The position numbers and the translations under genes were made by a program. The notes beneath the pieces were generated by a model that worked only from the letters and a program-made list of their open reading frames with translations, was not told the origin of the DNA and did not search any database. From Sphingomonas sp. NBWT7 (GTDB lineage Bacteria > Pseudomonadota > Alphaproteobacteria > Sphingomonadales > Sphingomonadaceae), in the NCBI RefSeq assembly GCF_014217605.1, contig NZ_CP043639.1, positions 2,813,501 to 2,877,500 on the forward strand: a DNA stretch of 64,000 nt, given 5' to 3'. Below, piece by piece: positions 9,152-18,710 of this stretch. The first letter of the stretch is position 1. Each line of letters starts with the position of its first letter.

Positions 9152-11005
9152 ATGCCACGCTTTCTCGCCGATGGCCGCATCCGCATCGCGGTGGCCATCG
9201 TGGCGTGCCTGCTGATCGCGCTGCCGATGCTGCTCGCCGCCTTTCCCTACGGCGTATTGAAGGGCGTGATCGAGGATCGACTGAGCGAGCGGTTCGGTCG
9301 CCCCGTCACGATCGGCCGGATGGAGCGGGTCGACCGCTTCGGCTTCTCTCCCGTCATCGCGCTTAGCGACGTGCGCGTGCCCGGGCCGGCGTGGACCGGC
9401 AAGACCGATCTGGCGCGCGTTGCGACGATGCGGATCGGCTTCGGCGTGCTCTCGCTCCTCAAGGGCGATCTCGCGCTGCACGACGTGACGATCACGGGTG
9501 CGCGGCTCCACTTGATCCGTACCGCCGACGGGCGCGAGAACTGGCGCGGCAGCGAGCGGCGCGGCGGCGCAGGCGGCGGCAATCTCAACGCGCTCGAGGT
9601 GCGCGATTCGCGGCTGGTGTACGAGGATGCGAAACAGCGTCGCAGCTTCGATCTCGCGTTCGTCTCCGATGCCGCGCGCGGGCTTCGGCTGGCGGGCAGC
9701 GGCAAGGTGCGGGGCACCCCCGTCAGCCTCGCGATCCGCACGCCGGCGATCTCCGACCGGCGCGTCATCCCGTGGCCGTTCGACGCGCGGCTCGCTGGGC
9801 AGGGGCTGAAGATGCACGCGACGGGGTCGATGGCCGCCCCGCTCGACACCGACGACATGACGCTCGACGTCACCGCCGAGGCGGCGGACTTGAAGCTGAT
9901 CGATGCGATCATCGAGGCCGGGCTGTTCCGTACCCAGCCGGTCGTCCTCTCCGCGCATGTCCGCCGCCAGCCCGGCCGCTGGCTGATCGACCGGCTCGAC
10001 GGGCGGATCGGCCGCTCCGATCTGTCGGGTCGTCTCACCGTCGACAAGACCGGTGAGCGTACGAAGATCGAAGGCACGTTCGCGTCGCGTCTGCTCGATT
10101 TCGCCGATTTCAGCTCGGACGAGGGCCTTGCACGTGGCGCCGCGAAGGAGCGTGCGATCGGCCCGCGCGTCGTGCCCGACACCAAGCTCAACCTCGCCAA
10201 GCTCGGGCCGACCGACGGGCGCATCGCCTTTCGCGTCGCGCGGATCGTCAGCCGCGACGGACCGTCGTCGCTGACGGCGATGCGCGGCACGCTGACGCTC
10301 GACCGGCGGCGGCTGACAATCAGCCCGTTGACGATCGCGATGCGCAAGGGGCGGATCACCGGCGACGTGCTGGTCGATCAGCGTGACGGCGCGCCCGAGC
10401 CGCGCGTCCGGCTCGATCTGCGGCTCGCCGACAGTAGCATCGCTGCGCTTGGCGGCGGCGGCGGCTCGGTCACTGGCAGGGTCGACGGGCGCGCGCTGCT
10501 CAACGGGCGCGGCAGCACACTGCGCGAGGTCGTCGGCCGGTCGGACGGACGGATCGGCCTTGTCGCGCGCGACGGCGCGCTGCCGGCGGAGATCGCCGCC
10601 GCGCTCGGCTTCGACGCCGGCCGCGCGTTGCTCGCCGGTCACGATGATCGCGCCACGCTGCGCTGCGTCGTCGTCGGCCTCGCGATGCGCGACGGCACGG
10701 GCCGCGCGCAGACGTTCGTCGTCGATACCTCGCAGAGCCGGCTCGATGGCAGCGGCACGATCACCTTCCCCGGCGAAGTGCTCGCGATCCGGCTGACGGG
10801 GGCGCCCAAGCGGAACGCCATCCTTCGCCTGCCGGGATCGGCCACGATGACGGGGACGATCAGCGAGCCTGATATCGTCGTGCCGCGCGAGGTGAAATCG
10901 GCCGGCAACATCTTCAAGGCGATCGGCCGTGCAATTACCGGGCATCAGGGGCCGGTCGCCACCGACGCCGACTGCGGGGCGCTTGCCACACGCGTGCTTC
11001 GCTAA
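9152..11005 (+). CDS. AsmA family protein
   Basis: The 617-residue protein has one N-terminal membrane segment (about 10-32) and then a long repetitive beta-rich periplasmic region, as in AsmA/TamB-like inner-membrane proteins. AsmA-type landmarks are the FGRPVTIGRMERV region after the anchor, LKGDLALHDVTITGARLHL, and the C-terminal domain with GRSDGRIGLVARDG followed by repeated DGSGTITFPGE-type strands. These proteins are bridge-like lipid-transfer or envelope-integrity factors, and the specific lipid is unknown. It converges with the DUF1697 gene, whose stop codon is 10 bp away. Confidence 0.82.
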   Translation: MPRFLADGRIRIAVAIVACLLIALPMLLAAFPYGVLKGVIEDRLSERFGRPVTIGRMERVDRFGFSPVIALSDVRVPGPAWTGKTDLARVATMRIGFGVLSLLKGDLALHDVTITGARLHLIRTADGRENWRGSERRGGAGGGNLNALEVRDSRLVYEDAKQRRSFDLAFVSDAARGLRLAGSGKVRGTPVSLAIRTPAISDRRVIPWPFDARLAGQGLKMHATGSMAAPLDTDDMTLDVTAEAADLKLIDAIIEAGLFRTQPVVLSAHVRRQPGRWLIDRLDGRIGRSDLSGRLTVDKTGERTKIEGTFASRLLDFADFSSDEGLARGAAKERAIGPRVVPDTKLNLAKLGPTDGRIAFRVARIVSRDGPSSLTAMRGTLTLDRRRLTISPLTIAMRKGRITGDVLVDQRDGAPEPRVRLDLRLADSSIAALGGGGGSVTGRVDGRALLNGRGSTLREVVGRSDGRIGLVARDGALPAEIAAALGFDAGRALLAGHDDRATLRCVVVGLAMRDGTGRAQTFVVDTSQSRLDGSGTITFPGEVLAIRLTGAPKRNAILRLPGSATMTGTISEPDIVVPREVKSAGNIFKAIGRAITGHQGPVATDADCGALATRVLR

Positions 11006-11015
11006 ACACCGGAGG

Positions 11016-11537
11016 TCAGGCGGTCGCGGCGACCAGCTTCAGCAGCGTGTTCCAATTGCGTGCCGTCGCCGGGGGCAGCTTGGCGCGGCGCATCGCCGGC
11101 TCCAGCTTTGATCGCCCGACCCCGCCGGCATAGTCGACGAACAGATCGCGGCCCACCGCGTGGAGCCGCTCTGGCCCGCCGTGATCACGCGGCAGGCGCG
11201 CGGGATCGACGGGATCGTGGAAGAACAACACCATCAGCAGGTTGGGCCGCGCCGCGCTCGCATCGGGGAACGGGTTCGCCGCGGCGATCGCGACAAGTTC
11301 GTCGTGGCTGCGCACGAACCAGTCGGTGTCGAGCGACAGCCGGTCGCGTGCCGCCGCCGCGAGCCGATCCTCGATCGCCTCTGCGTCGCTCTCGTCGCAC
11401 TCGAACACCGCATTGCCCGACGCGAGCAGCGTCACCACGTCGCGCATCCCTTCCGCGATCAGGAAGGCGCGCAGATCGGCCATCTTGAGCGTCTTGCCCG
11501 CATTGATCGCGCGCGGCAGCGCCGCCCAGCGCGTCAC
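11016..11537 (-). CDS. DUF1697 domain-containing protein
   Basis: The 173-residue product fits DUF1697 over its full length: an N-terminal ALPRAINAGKTLKMADLR (the family's AxLRGINVGG-like start), then VVTLLASGNAVFE and the C-terminal RNWNTLLKLV. The biochemical function is unknown. The ATG overlaps the gpsA stop by 4 bp, making it the last gene of a tsaD-gpsA-DUF1697 transcript. The genes are functionally unrelated, so no role can be drawn from context. Confidence 0.85.
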   Translation of the reverse strand: MTRWAALPRAINAGKTLKMADLRAFLIAEGMRDVVTLLASGNAVFECDESDAEAIEDRLAAAARDRLSLDTDWFVRSHDELVAIAAANPFPDASAARPNLLMVLFFHDPVDPARLPRDHGGPERLHAVGRDLFVDYAGGVGRSKLEPAMRRAKLPPATARNWNTLLKLVAATA

Positions 11538-12529
11538 GCCTCCTCGCGCAGCGGCCGCGCGAGCAGCGCCTCGATCACGTCGCGCGCCGGCGCCCCGTCG
11601 AGCAGCCGGCAGACCGCGGCGGTGATCGGCATGTCGATCCCGACCTCCTGTGCCGCTTCCGCCAGCACCGGCGCGGTGAACGCCCCCTCCGCCACCGTCC
11701 GGCGATCGGCGAGAAGGTCCGCCGCGCGTCCGCCGCGCCCGAGCCCCAGGCCGAGCGAGAAGTTGCGGCTGCTCGTCGACGAGCAGGTCAGCACCAGATC
11801 ACCGAGCCCCGACAGTCCTGCCAGTGTCTCGGGCCGCGCGCCGCGGGCGATGCCGAACCGCGTCATCTCGGCAAAGCCGCGCGCGATCAGCGCCGCGCGC
11901 GCGTTCTGTCCCAGCCCCGCACCCTCGACGACGCCGCACGCGATCGCGAGCACGTTCTTCACCGCGCCGCCGATCTCCGCGCCGACGACGTCGCTTGAGG
12001 CATAAGGCCGGAACGCCGGGCTCGCGAGCCGCGCCGCGAGCCGCGCCTGCAGCGCTGAGTCGGCGCACGCCAGCGTCACCGCCGTCGGGAGGCCGGCGGC
12101 GACCTCGTGCGCGAAGGTCGGCCCCGACAGCACCGCGATCGGCGCACGCGGGTGCGCCGCCTGCGCGACCTCGCTCACCAGCCGCCGCGTGCCCGCCTCG
12201 ATCCCCTTGGCGCACAGCACCAGCGGCGTCTCACTGGCGGGCAGTTGCGCCAGGACGGCGCCGACGTGTTGTGTCGGCGCGACGACGAGCAGAGCGTCGC
12301 ACCCCGCCAGATCGTCCAGCGCGCTGGTCGCACGAATTGCTTGCGACAGCGGCACGCCCGGCAGGAAGACGATGTTTTCATGGCGATCGTTGATCGCGGC
12401 GACGACGTCCGCCTCGCGCGCCCACAGCAGCACTTCGCCGCCCGCTACGTCGCCGGTGTCCGCGACTCGCGCCGCCACTTGGGCGAGCGCCGTCCCCCAG
12501 GCGCCGCCACCGATCACGCCGAGCTTCAT
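11534..12529 (-). CDS. gpsA: NAD(P)H-dependent glycerol-3-phosphate dehydrogenase
   Basis: The 331-residue cytosolic enzyme reduces dihydroxyacetone phosphate to sn-glycerol 3-phosphate for phospholipid synthesis. It begins with the nucleotide-binding GVIGGGAWGTALAQ; further motifs are VVAPTQHV, LCAKGIE, LSGPTFAHEVA, the catalytic-Lys segment GGAVKNVLAIACG, and SGLGDLVLTCSS. Length and motif order are normal. It lies 13 bp after tsaD and overlaps the DUF1697 gene by 4 bp. Confidence 0.95.
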   Translation of the reverse strand: MKLGVIGGGAWGTALAQVAARVADTGDVAGGEVLLWAREADVVAAINDRHENIVFLPGVPLSQAIRATSALDDLAGCDALLVVAPTQHVGAVLAQLPASETPLVLCAKGIEAGTRRLVSEVAQAAHPRAPIAVLSGPTFAHEVAAGLPTAVTLACADSALQARLAARLASPAFRPYASSDVVGAEIGGAVKNVLAIACGVVEGAGLGQNARAALIARGFAEMTRFGIARGARPETLAGLSGLGDLVLTCSSTSSRNFSLGLGLGRGGRAADLLADRRTVAEGAFTAPVLAEAAQEVGIDMPITAAVCRLLDGAPARDVIEALLARPLREEA

Positions 12530-12542
12530 GCCTCGTTGCCCC

Positions 12543-13574
12543 TCACGCCTTGACGCCGGCGCCGCGCACCGCCTCCGCCGTCGGATCGAGCGGCCAGCGC
12601 GGGCGCGCGGCGACGTCGAGCGGGTCGGTCAGCCCGGCGGCGAAGCGTTCGGCCCCTGCCCAGGCGATCATCGCGGCATTGTCGGTGCACAGCCACAAGG
12701 GCGGCGCTACGAAGCGCAGCCCGTTCGCCGCGGCGAGCGCCGACAACGCGCAGCGCACCGCGCCGTTCGCCGCGACGCCGCCCGCCACGACCAGCGCGGT
12801 CGCGCCCGGTGCGCGGGCGATCGCGCGGCTCGTGCGATCGAGGAGGCAATCGACCACCGCCGCCTGAAACGATGCCGCGATATCGTCCGCCGAATAGTCG
12901 CCGACGACGCGCGCGACCGCCGCCTTGAGCCCCGCGAAGGAGAAATGCGGCTCGGGCGAACGCAGCAGCGGGCGCGGCAGCGGCACGGCGGCGGGATCGC
13001 CGCGCAGCGCCGCCTGCTCCACCGCCGGCCCGCCGGGGAAGCCGAGCCCCAGCAGCTTGGCCGTCTTGTCGAACGCCTCACCTGCCGCATCGTCGATCGT
13101 CGTCGCCAGCCGGCGATAGCGATCGACCCCTTCGACCAGCAGCAACTGGCAATGCCCGCCGGAGACGAGCAGCAGCAGATAGGGAAAATCGAGGTCGGGA
13201 TCGCTCAATCGCGGGCTCAGCGCGTGGCCTTCGAGGTGGTTGACCGCGATCAGCGGCTTGCCCGCGGCGTGCGCCAGCGCCTTGCCGGTGACGAGCCCCA
13301 CCATCACCCCGCCGATGAGCCCCGGGCCGGCGGTCGCCGCGACCGCGTCGACGTCGGCGAGCGTCAGCCCGGCATCGTCGAGCGCCGCAGCGACGAGCGG
13401 CTCGAGCGCCTCGACGTGCGCACGCGCCGCGATCTCGGGCACGACGCCGCCGTACGGCCGGTGCGCCGCTTCCTGTCCGGCGAGGCGGTGAGCCAGCACC
13501 TGCCGGTCGCCGGTCACCAGCGCCGCCGCGGTTTCGTCGCACGAGGATTCGAGGCCGAGGATGATCATCGGCAT
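12543..13574 (-). CDS. tsaD: tRNA N6-adenosine threonylcarbamoyltransferase TsaD
   Basis: The 343-residue ASKHA-fold enzyme transfers the threonylcarbamoyl group to A37 of ANN-decoding tRNAs in the TsaBDE complex. Motifs are [15 protein letters not shown], the metal-binding HLEGHALSP (His-x3-His), [11 protein letters not shown] and [11 protein letters not shown]. Two in-frame ATGs (13574 and 13568) are possible. The second has the better-spaced AAGG, and the outer one is given here. It is divergent from hemC across 62 bp. Confidence 0.95.
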   Translation of the reverse strand: MPMIILGLESSCDETAAALVTGDRQVLAHRLAGQEAAHRPYGGVVPEIAARAHVEALEPLVAAALDDAGLTLADVDAVAATAGPGLIGGVMVGLVTGKALAHAAGKPLIAVNHLEGHALSPRLSDPDLDFPYLLLLVSGGHCQLLLVEGVDRYRRLATTIDDAAGEAFDKTAKLLGLGFPGGPAVEQAALRGDPAAVPLPRPLLRSPEPHFSFAGLKAAVARVVGDYSADDIAASFQAAVVDCLLDRTSRAIARAPGATALVVAGGVAANGAVRCALSALAAANGLRFVAPPLWLCTDNAAMIAWAGAERFAAGLTDPLDVAARPRWPLDPTAEAVRGAGVKA

Positions 13575-13636
13575 GGCCTTATCGCGTCACCCGCAGCTTG
13601 TCGAAGCGCGCGCGGCGGCCGATAGGGCGGGGCGTT

Positions 13637-14542
13637 GTGAGCGAGATATTCAAATTGGGAACGCGCGGCTCGCCGCTCGCGCTGACGCAGGCCGGCATGG
13701 TGCGCGATGCGCTGATCGCCGCGCACGGCTGGGCCGACGTCGAGATCGTCGTGATCCGAACGACGGGGGACCGGGTGCAGGATCGCGCGCTGGCCGAAAT
13801 CGGCGGCAAGGCGCTGTGGACCAAGGAGCTCGACCGCGCGCTGCTCGCGGGCGAGGTGGACGCGTGCGTCCACTCGATGAAGGACGTCGAGACGATCCGC
13901 CCCGATGCGATCGCGATCGCCGCGCTGCTGCCGCGCGCTGATGTGCGCGATCGGCTGGTCGGCGCCGCGTCGGTGGACGCGCTTCGCCACGGCGCGGTGG
14001 TCGGCACCAGCTCGCCGCGCCGGCGCGCGCAGCTCCTCCATCAACGCCCCGACCTTCAGATCGTGCTGTTCCGCGGCAACGTCGACACGCGGCTCGGCAA
14101 GCTCGCGACGGGCGAGGTCGATGCGACGCTGCTCGCCGCTGCCGGGCTCGATCGGCTCGGCCGCCACGATACTGGCGTTGCGCTGGCGATCGACGATATG
14201 CTGCCGGCGCCAGCGCAGGGCGCCGTTGGCATCGAGACGCGTGCCGACGGTCCGGCGCGCGCGCTGGTCGCCGCGATCGACTGCGCCGCAACACGGGCGT
14301 GCGTGATGGCGGAACGCGCCTTTCTCGCGCGGCTCGGCGCGACGTGCCACTCGCCGGTCGCGGCGCTGGCGACGCAGGGCGCGGACGGCATCACCCTGCG
14401 CGCCGAGCTGCTCGGCGAGGACGGTGAGGATCACGTCACCGCCTTTCTGACGGGGAGCGACGGCGTCGCGGTGGGGACACAGCTCGCCGAGACGCTGCTC
14501 GGCCGCGCGCCGCCCGCGATCCGCCGCCTGTTCGAGGGGTGA
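13637..14542 (+). CDS. hemC: Hydroxymethylbilane synthase (porphobilinogen deaminase)
   Basis: The 301-residue enzyme joins four porphobilinogens into hydroxymethylbilane in haem synthesis. Typical motifs are LGTRGSPLALTQA at the start, CVHSMKDVET, GTSSPRRRAQLLHQRPDL, RGNVDTRL, LPAPAQGAVGIE and the dipyrromethane-attachment Cys in GATCHSP. I chose the GTG giving VSEIFKLGTRGS; the frame extends upstream only to a TTG with an Arg-rich, non-conserved leader. It overlaps hemD by 4 bp (GTGA) and forms a hemC-hemD-Mic60-like operon. Confidence 0.93.
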   Translation: MSEIFKLGTRGSPLALTQAGMVRDALIAAHGWADVEIVVIRTTGDRVQDRALAEIGGKALWTKELDRALLAGEVDACVHSMKDVETIRPDAIAIAALLPRADVRDRLVGAASVDALRHGAVVGTSSPRRRAQLLHQRPDLQIVLFRGNVDTRLGKLATGEVDATLLAAAGLDRLGRHDTGVALAIDDMLPAPAQGAVGIETRADGPARALVAAIDCAATRACVMAERAFLARLGATCHSPVAALATQGADGITLRAELLGEDGEDHVTAFLTGSDGVAVGTQLAETLLGRAPPAIRRLFEG

Positions 14543-15207
14543 GCCGCCGGCTGCTGGTGCTGCGGCCCGCCCCCGGCGCTGCCGTCACCGCGGCGCGCGT
14601 GCATGCGGCGGGGCTGCGACCGATCCTGCTGCCGCTGTTCGCCATCGCGCCGATGGCCTGGTCGCCCCCGCCGGGGCGGTTCGACGCGCTGCTGCTGACC
14701 AGCGCCAACGCGGTGCGCCACGCCGGCGACGGGCTCGCGGCGCTGCGGGACCTGCCGGTGATCGCGGTCGGCACGGCGACGGCCGAAGCGGCGCGGGCGG
14801 CAGGGCTGACGGTGGTCGCGACGGGCAGCACCGATGGCGCCGCGGCGCTGCGCCTTGCGCAGACGCGCGGCTATCATCGCATCCTTCGCTTGACGGCGGA
14901 TCGGCCGACCCCGCTCGCCGGCATCGTCGACGTGGCGGTCTATACGACGGTCGCGATCGATCATCCGCCGGGTGCGGTAGCCGCGGCGCGCGGTGCGATC
15001 GCGCTGCTCCATTCCAGCCGCGCCGCCGAGCGGTTCCGCGCGTTGCTCGACAGCGCGGGGGTCGATCCGGCTGACGTTACGGTCGCGGCACTGAGTGCGA
15101 AGGTTGCCGCCGCCGCCGGCACTGGCTGGCGCGACGTGGTCGTCGCCGCAACGCCCGACGATGCCGCGCTGGTCGCCGCTGCCGCGACGCGCGCGATTGA
15201 CCGCTAG
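14539..15207 (+). CDS. hemD: Uroporphyrinogen-III synthase
   Basis: The 222-residue protein lies immediately downstream of hemC, with its GTG overlapping the hemC stop. HemD sequences diverge strongly, but typical features are present: VLRPAPGAAVTAARVHAAG, LLLTSANAVRHAG, VIAVGTATAEAA, LRLTADRPT and FRALLDSAGV, consistent with the two-lobed Rossmann-like fold. It closes hydroxymethylbilane to uroporphyrinogen III. The assignment rests on both motifs and position. Confidence 0.88.
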   Translation: MSRRLLVLRPAPGAAVTAARVHAAGLRPILLPLFAIAPMAWSPPPGRFDALLLTSANAVRHAGDGLAALRDLPVIAVGTATAEAARAAGLTVVATGSTDGAAALRLAQTRGYHRILRLTADRPTPLAGIVDVAVYTTVAIDHPPGAVAAARGAIALLHSSRAAERFRALLDSAGVDPADVTVAALSAKVAAAAGTGWRDVVVAATPDDAALVAAAATRAIDR

Positions 15208-15231
15208 GCCAGGCGCGGGGATAAGGCCGCG

Positions 15232-16137
15232 ATGGACGATGCCGCGACGCCCAACGCCGCCCCCCGCCGATCGCGCGTCAGCCTTCTGGTTCTGCTGATC
15301 GTGTTCGCCTTCGCGATCGGAATCGCGCTGATGTGGTCGGCGGTGCGCGACGGCAAGGGCTGGTGGCGCGACGGCGCGGCGCCCGCGGCGCAACCGAGCC
15401 CCGCCGCCGAGACCGCGCCTGCCGCCGGATCACCGCCTGCCACGCTGCCGAACGCCGCCACCACGACGCTTGCGGCCCGCGAGAGCGCACTTGCGGCGCA
15501 GCTTGCCGCGCTGGAGGCACGCACCGCGGCGATCAGCGTCGATGTGGCCGGGGCTGCCGACCGCGCGGGCCAGGCCGAGGCGATCCTCGTCGCCTTTGCC
15601 GCGCGCCGCGCGATCGAGCGCGGCACGCCGCTCGGCTATCTCGAGGAACAGCTTCGCACGCGCTTCGGTGCGACGCAGCAGCGCGCGGTGGTGACGGTGA
15701 TCCAGGCTGGTCGCGATCCGGTAACGATCGAGGCGCTGCGCCAGGCGCTCGACAGCAACGCCTCGATCCTGCTCAATCCCGGACCGGGCGACTGGTTCGA
15801 CGGGCTACTGCGCGAGCTGCGCACGCTGATCGTGCTGCACGAGGCAAACACGCCGTCGCCGCTACCCTCCGACCGCCTGGCGCGCGCGCGCCGCATGCTC
15901 GATGCGGGGCAGGTCGAACCCGCGCTGGAGGAGATCGGCCGCTTGCCGGGTGCCGACCGTGCGACCAATTGGACCGCTGCGGCGCAGCGCTACGTCGAGG
16001 CGCGCCGCGCGCTCGACACACTCGAGACCGCCGCGATCGTCGGCACGATCCCCTCCGCCGCGCGCCCGGCGCTTCCAGCGTCCGCGCCGCCGCCCGTCGA
16101 TCCCGCCGCCTTGCCGCTGGAACAACCGGTGGGTTGA
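15232..16137 (+). CDS. Mic60/mitofilin-like inner-membrane protein
   Basis: The 301-residue protein has a cytoplasmic N-terminus, one membrane segment (about 17-38), a Pro/Ala-rich linker, a predicted helical or coiled-coil region (about 80-110), and a C-terminal helical domain whose end (ATNWTAAAQRYVEARRALD) resembles the mitofilin C-terminal signature. Alphaproteobacterial Mic60 homologues, which shape intracytoplasmic membranes and contact outer-membrane proteins, are commonly found next to haem genes. Here the gene starts 24 bp after hemD. It is short for the family, so the assignment is an inference from architecture and neighbourhood. Confidence 0.6.
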   Translation: MDDAATPNAAPRRSRVSLLVLLIVFAFAIGIALMWSAVRDGKGWWRDGAAPAAQPSPAAETAPAAGSPPATLPNAATTTLAARESALAAQLAALEARTAAISVDVAGAADRAGQAEAILVAFAARRAIERGTPLGYLEEQLRTRFGATQQRAVVTVIQAGRDPVTIEALRQALDSNASILLNPGPGDWFDGLLRELRTLIVLHEANTPSPLPSDRLARARRMLDAGQVEPALEEIGRLPGADRATNWTAAAQRYVEARRALDTLETAAIVGTIPSAARPALPASAPPPVDPAALPLEQPVG

Positions 16138-16165
16138 CGTTGCGGACACGCGCCGTACGCCGCCG

Positions 16166-16960
16166 CTACCGCAGCCGGTCGAGCAGCGCGATCGCACCGT
16201 GCGGCGCGCGCACCTTGGCGCCGTTGATGAAGAACACGAACGTCTCGCGCGGGCTCTCCGCCGGCGCGTCGGCAACATAGGGCAGCCCCGTCGGCTGGCC
16301 CCCGCCGGCCCAGCAGCGCGCAGCGTCGGCCCACCGATCGAGCGCGGCCGGCGCATAGCCCGTCGGCTCATCCTCGACCGCATCTTCAAGCCGCGCGTAG
16401 ACGAAGTCGCCCGACACGTCGGCGATCGCCGGATGGTCGCGCGAATCGGCGTAGACGATCGCCACGCCCGCCGCCCGGCACAGCGCGACGAACGCCGGAT
16501 CGGCGAAGCTCGCGTGGCGCACGTGGACGGCGTGACGCAGCGCCACCCCCTCGTGCTTCGCGGGCAGCAGCGCGAGGAATGCCGCGAAGTCGTCGGGCTC
16601 GAACTTCTTCGTCGCCATGAACTGCCACAGGATCGGCCCGAGCTTCTCGCCGAGCTCGACGATCCCCTGCGAGACGAAGCGCTGCACCGATTCGCCACCT
16701 TCGGCGAGGACCTTGCGGTTGGTGCAATAGCGCGACGCCTTCAGCGTGAAGACGAAGCCGTCGGGCGCGGTCTTCGCCCAGCCCGCGAACGTCGCCGGCT
16801 TGAACCCGCTGTAGTAGGTGCCGTTCACCTCGATCGCGGTCACCTGCCGGCTGGCATATTCGAGCTCGCGCTTCACCGGCCATTTTTCGGGGAAGAAGCT
16901 GCCGCGCCATGGCTCAAAGGTCCAGCCGCCGATGCCGACGCGAATCGGTGCCTGTGTCAT
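16166..16960 (-). CDS. DUF72 domain-containing protein
   Basis: The 264-residue product belongs to the TIM-barrel-like DUF72 (YecE) family: GIGGWTFEPWRGSFFPE near the start, IEVNGTYYSGF, FVFTLKASRY, LWQFM and DFVYARLE near the C-terminus. The biochemical function of DUF72 is not established. I chose the ATG giving MTQAPIRVGIGGW; another ATG three codons upstream (16969) is equally possible, while more distal codons give Arg-rich non-conserved sequence. It converges with the Mic60-like gene and is probably monocistronic. Confidence 0.85.
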   Translation of the reverse strand: MTQAPIRVGIGGWTFEPWRGSFFPEKWPVKRELEYASRQVTAIEVNGTYYSGFKPATFAGWAKTAPDGFVFTLKASRYCTNRKVLAEGGESVQRFVSQGIVELGEKLGPILWQFMATKKFEPDDFAAFLALLPAKHEGVALRHAVHVRHASFADPAFVALCRAAGVAIVYADSRDHPAIADVSGDFVYARLEDAVEDEPTGYAPAALDRWADAARCWAGGGQPTGLPYVADAPAESPRETFVFFINGAKVRAPHGAIALLDRLR

Positions 16961-17180
16961 GTGGCGCATGTAGCAGGCTGCGCATCGCGGCGGCAGGTGC
17001 AGGGCGGTGCGCGTGATCGATCGGCGCGACCGACGCAGACCGGCACCGATAGAGACCGGCACCTGATGGAGATCGGCACTTGATCAAGATTTGTATCATT
17101 GCCGCAGGCACGGCAGGACCCATCGTCACCACGCTTCGTTCGCCTCGCGGGATTGATCCCAAGGCGAAAGGACAGGTTCG

Positions 17181-17558
17181 ATGGCAGTGAAATATGCCGG
17201 CACGATGAACGCGATCAATCGCGGCCTCGACGAGACCAAGGCGACCAAGGGCGTCGACATGGTCGAGGATTGGGAAGCCGCGCTGGCAGACATCGATACG
17301 CCGGGTGCAAAAGGCATCCTTCGTGATCTGGGTTCGCTACGCAAGCAGCTCGAGAAGGACACGCCCGACGCCGATCGCGTCCATGCGCTGCTGCATCGCC
17401 TCGGCGAGGCGACGACCAAGATCGCCGATCGCGCAGACAAGTCGCAGGACAAGCTGAAGGCGCTGGGCGAGGCATTGACCGAGGCGGGCGAGGAGCAGCC
17501 CGACGAGGAAGAGGATGTCGCCGCGGCCGCCGCGCCGAAGCGCGCGCGCAAGAAGTAA
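17181..17558 (+). CDS. Small highly charged hypothetical protein
   Basis: The 125-residue protein has no signal peptide or membrane segment. It is predicted to be mostly helical, with a coiled-coil-like middle (about 45-100), an acidic stretch (QPDEEEDV) and a basic alanine-rich tail ending PKRARKK. The composition suggests a nucleic-acid- or protein-binding accessory factor, but I do not recognise the family. A GGACAGG purine-rich site precedes the ATG. It stands alone between a DUF72 gene on the other strand and tRNA-Gly. Codon use is in keeping with its neighbours. Confidence 0.7.
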   Translation: MAVKYAGTMNAINRGLDETKATKGVDMVEDWEAALADIDTPGAKGILRDLGSLRKQLEKDTPDADRVHALLHRLGEATTKIADRADKSQDKLKALGEALTEAGEEQPDEEEDVAAAAAPKRARKK

Positions 17559-17723
17559 GTGCCGATCGGGTCGGGCGGCCGGTCGCCGTCCGATCCGCTC
17601 TGCGCGGCGTCCAGGCTGATGCCGTTGGTCGACGCCAATCGACCGACCATGATAAAGCGCGGCAGACCGCGCTGGCCCGGTCGAAACCGAGCCTTTGCGA
17701 TAACGCTATCATGCTGAAGAAAC

Positions 17724-17798
17724 TGGAGCGGGCGAAGGGATTCGAACCCTCGACCCCAACCTTGGCAAGGTTGTGCTCTACCCCTGAGCTACGCCCGC
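17724..17798 (-). tRNA. tRNA-Gly (GCC anticodon)
   Basis: The reverse strand folds as a 75-nt cloverleaf. The acceptor stem GCGGGCG pairs with CGCCCGC, the D arm is GCTCAGGGGTAGAGC, and the anticodon stem CAACC/GGTTG encloses TTGCCAA, giving anticodon GCC. The T arm is GAGGG TTCGAAT CCCTT, and discriminator U plus CCA are encoded. It lies alone, not in an rRNA operon. Confidence 0.97.
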
Positions 17799-17999
17799 TC
17801 TGGCGCCGTAAGTCCCGGCAGCGAAGCGCCGGGGCTGGGTGAGGCGCGGCCACTAGCAGCGGCTTTTCACCCCCGCAAGCCCAATTGTGCGGCAATCGTC
17901 GAAGTACCGCGCTCGGCCGCATCGCCCCGGCCACGTGGTTGATCCAAATTGCCCGCGAGATTGACCGAAGCGGGCCTTACAGCCTACGCCGCGCGGCGC

Positions 18000-18710
18000 A
18001 TGACTGCCCCAACCATCCTTCTCGTGGAGGACGATCCTGCGCTGCGCATGCTCACCGCACGCGCACTTCAGGAAAACGGCTTTGCCGTCCGTCCCGCCTC
18101 CGCCGCCCCCGAAATGTGGCTCGCGCTCGATTCGGGGCCGGTCGACCTCGTGCTGCTCGACATCATGCTGCCGGGCACCAGCGGGATCGATCTGTGTCGT
18201 TCGCTGCGCCAGAAGAGCGACGTGCCGATCATTTTCATGTCGGCGCGATCGAGCGAGACCGATCGCGTCGTCGGGCTGGAGCTCGGCGCGGACGATTATA
18301 TCGCCAAGCCGTTCGGCGTGCGCGAGCTGGTTGCGCGCGTGCGTGCGGTGCTTCGCCGCCCCGCGCTCGATCGCCGCTCGGGCGAGGGCGACCAGGGCGT
18401 GCTCAAGTTCGAGGGCTGGACGGTGAACCTGCCGCGCCGCGAGCTGACCTCGCCGACCGGCGCCGCCGTCGATCTGACCGGCGCCGAGTTCGACCTTCTC
18501 GTCGTCCTCGCCGATCACGCGCAGCGCGTGATCGCGCGCGAGCGGTTGATCGAACTGTCGCGCACTCGGCTGGGTGACAGTTCGGATCGCTCGATCGACG
18601 TCCTCGTCAGCCGGCTGCGCCGCAAGCTGTCGAGCGCGGGCGAACAGGCGCCGATCGTCACGGTGCGCGGCGTCGGCTACATGCTCAACGTTCCCGTCGA
18701 GCGCGTTTGA
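18000..18710 (+). CDS. OmpR-family response regulator
   Basis: The 236-residue protein has an N-terminal receiver domain (about 4-118) with LLVEDDPALR, phospho-acceptor Asp54 in LVLLDIMLPG, and the conserved Lys in DDYIAKPFG. A C-terminal winged-helix DNA-binding domain (about 135-232) contains LTGAEFDLL, SDRSIDVLVSRLRRKL and VRGVGYML. It is cotranscribed with the histidine kinase whose TTG start overlaps its stop codon. The stimulus is unknown. The start is the ATG before TAPTILLVEDD. Confidence 0.92.
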   Translation: MTAPTILLVEDDPALRMLTARALQENGFAVRPASAAPEMWLALDSGPVDLVLLDIMLPGTSGIDLCRSLRQKSDVPIIFMSARSSETDRVVGLELGADDYIAKPFGVRELVARVRAVLRRPALDRRSGEGDQGVLKFEGWTVNLPRRELTSPTGAAVDLTGAEFDLLVVLADHAQRVIARERLIELSRTRLGDSSDRSIDVLVSRLRRKLSSAGEQAPIVTVRGVGYMLNVPVERV

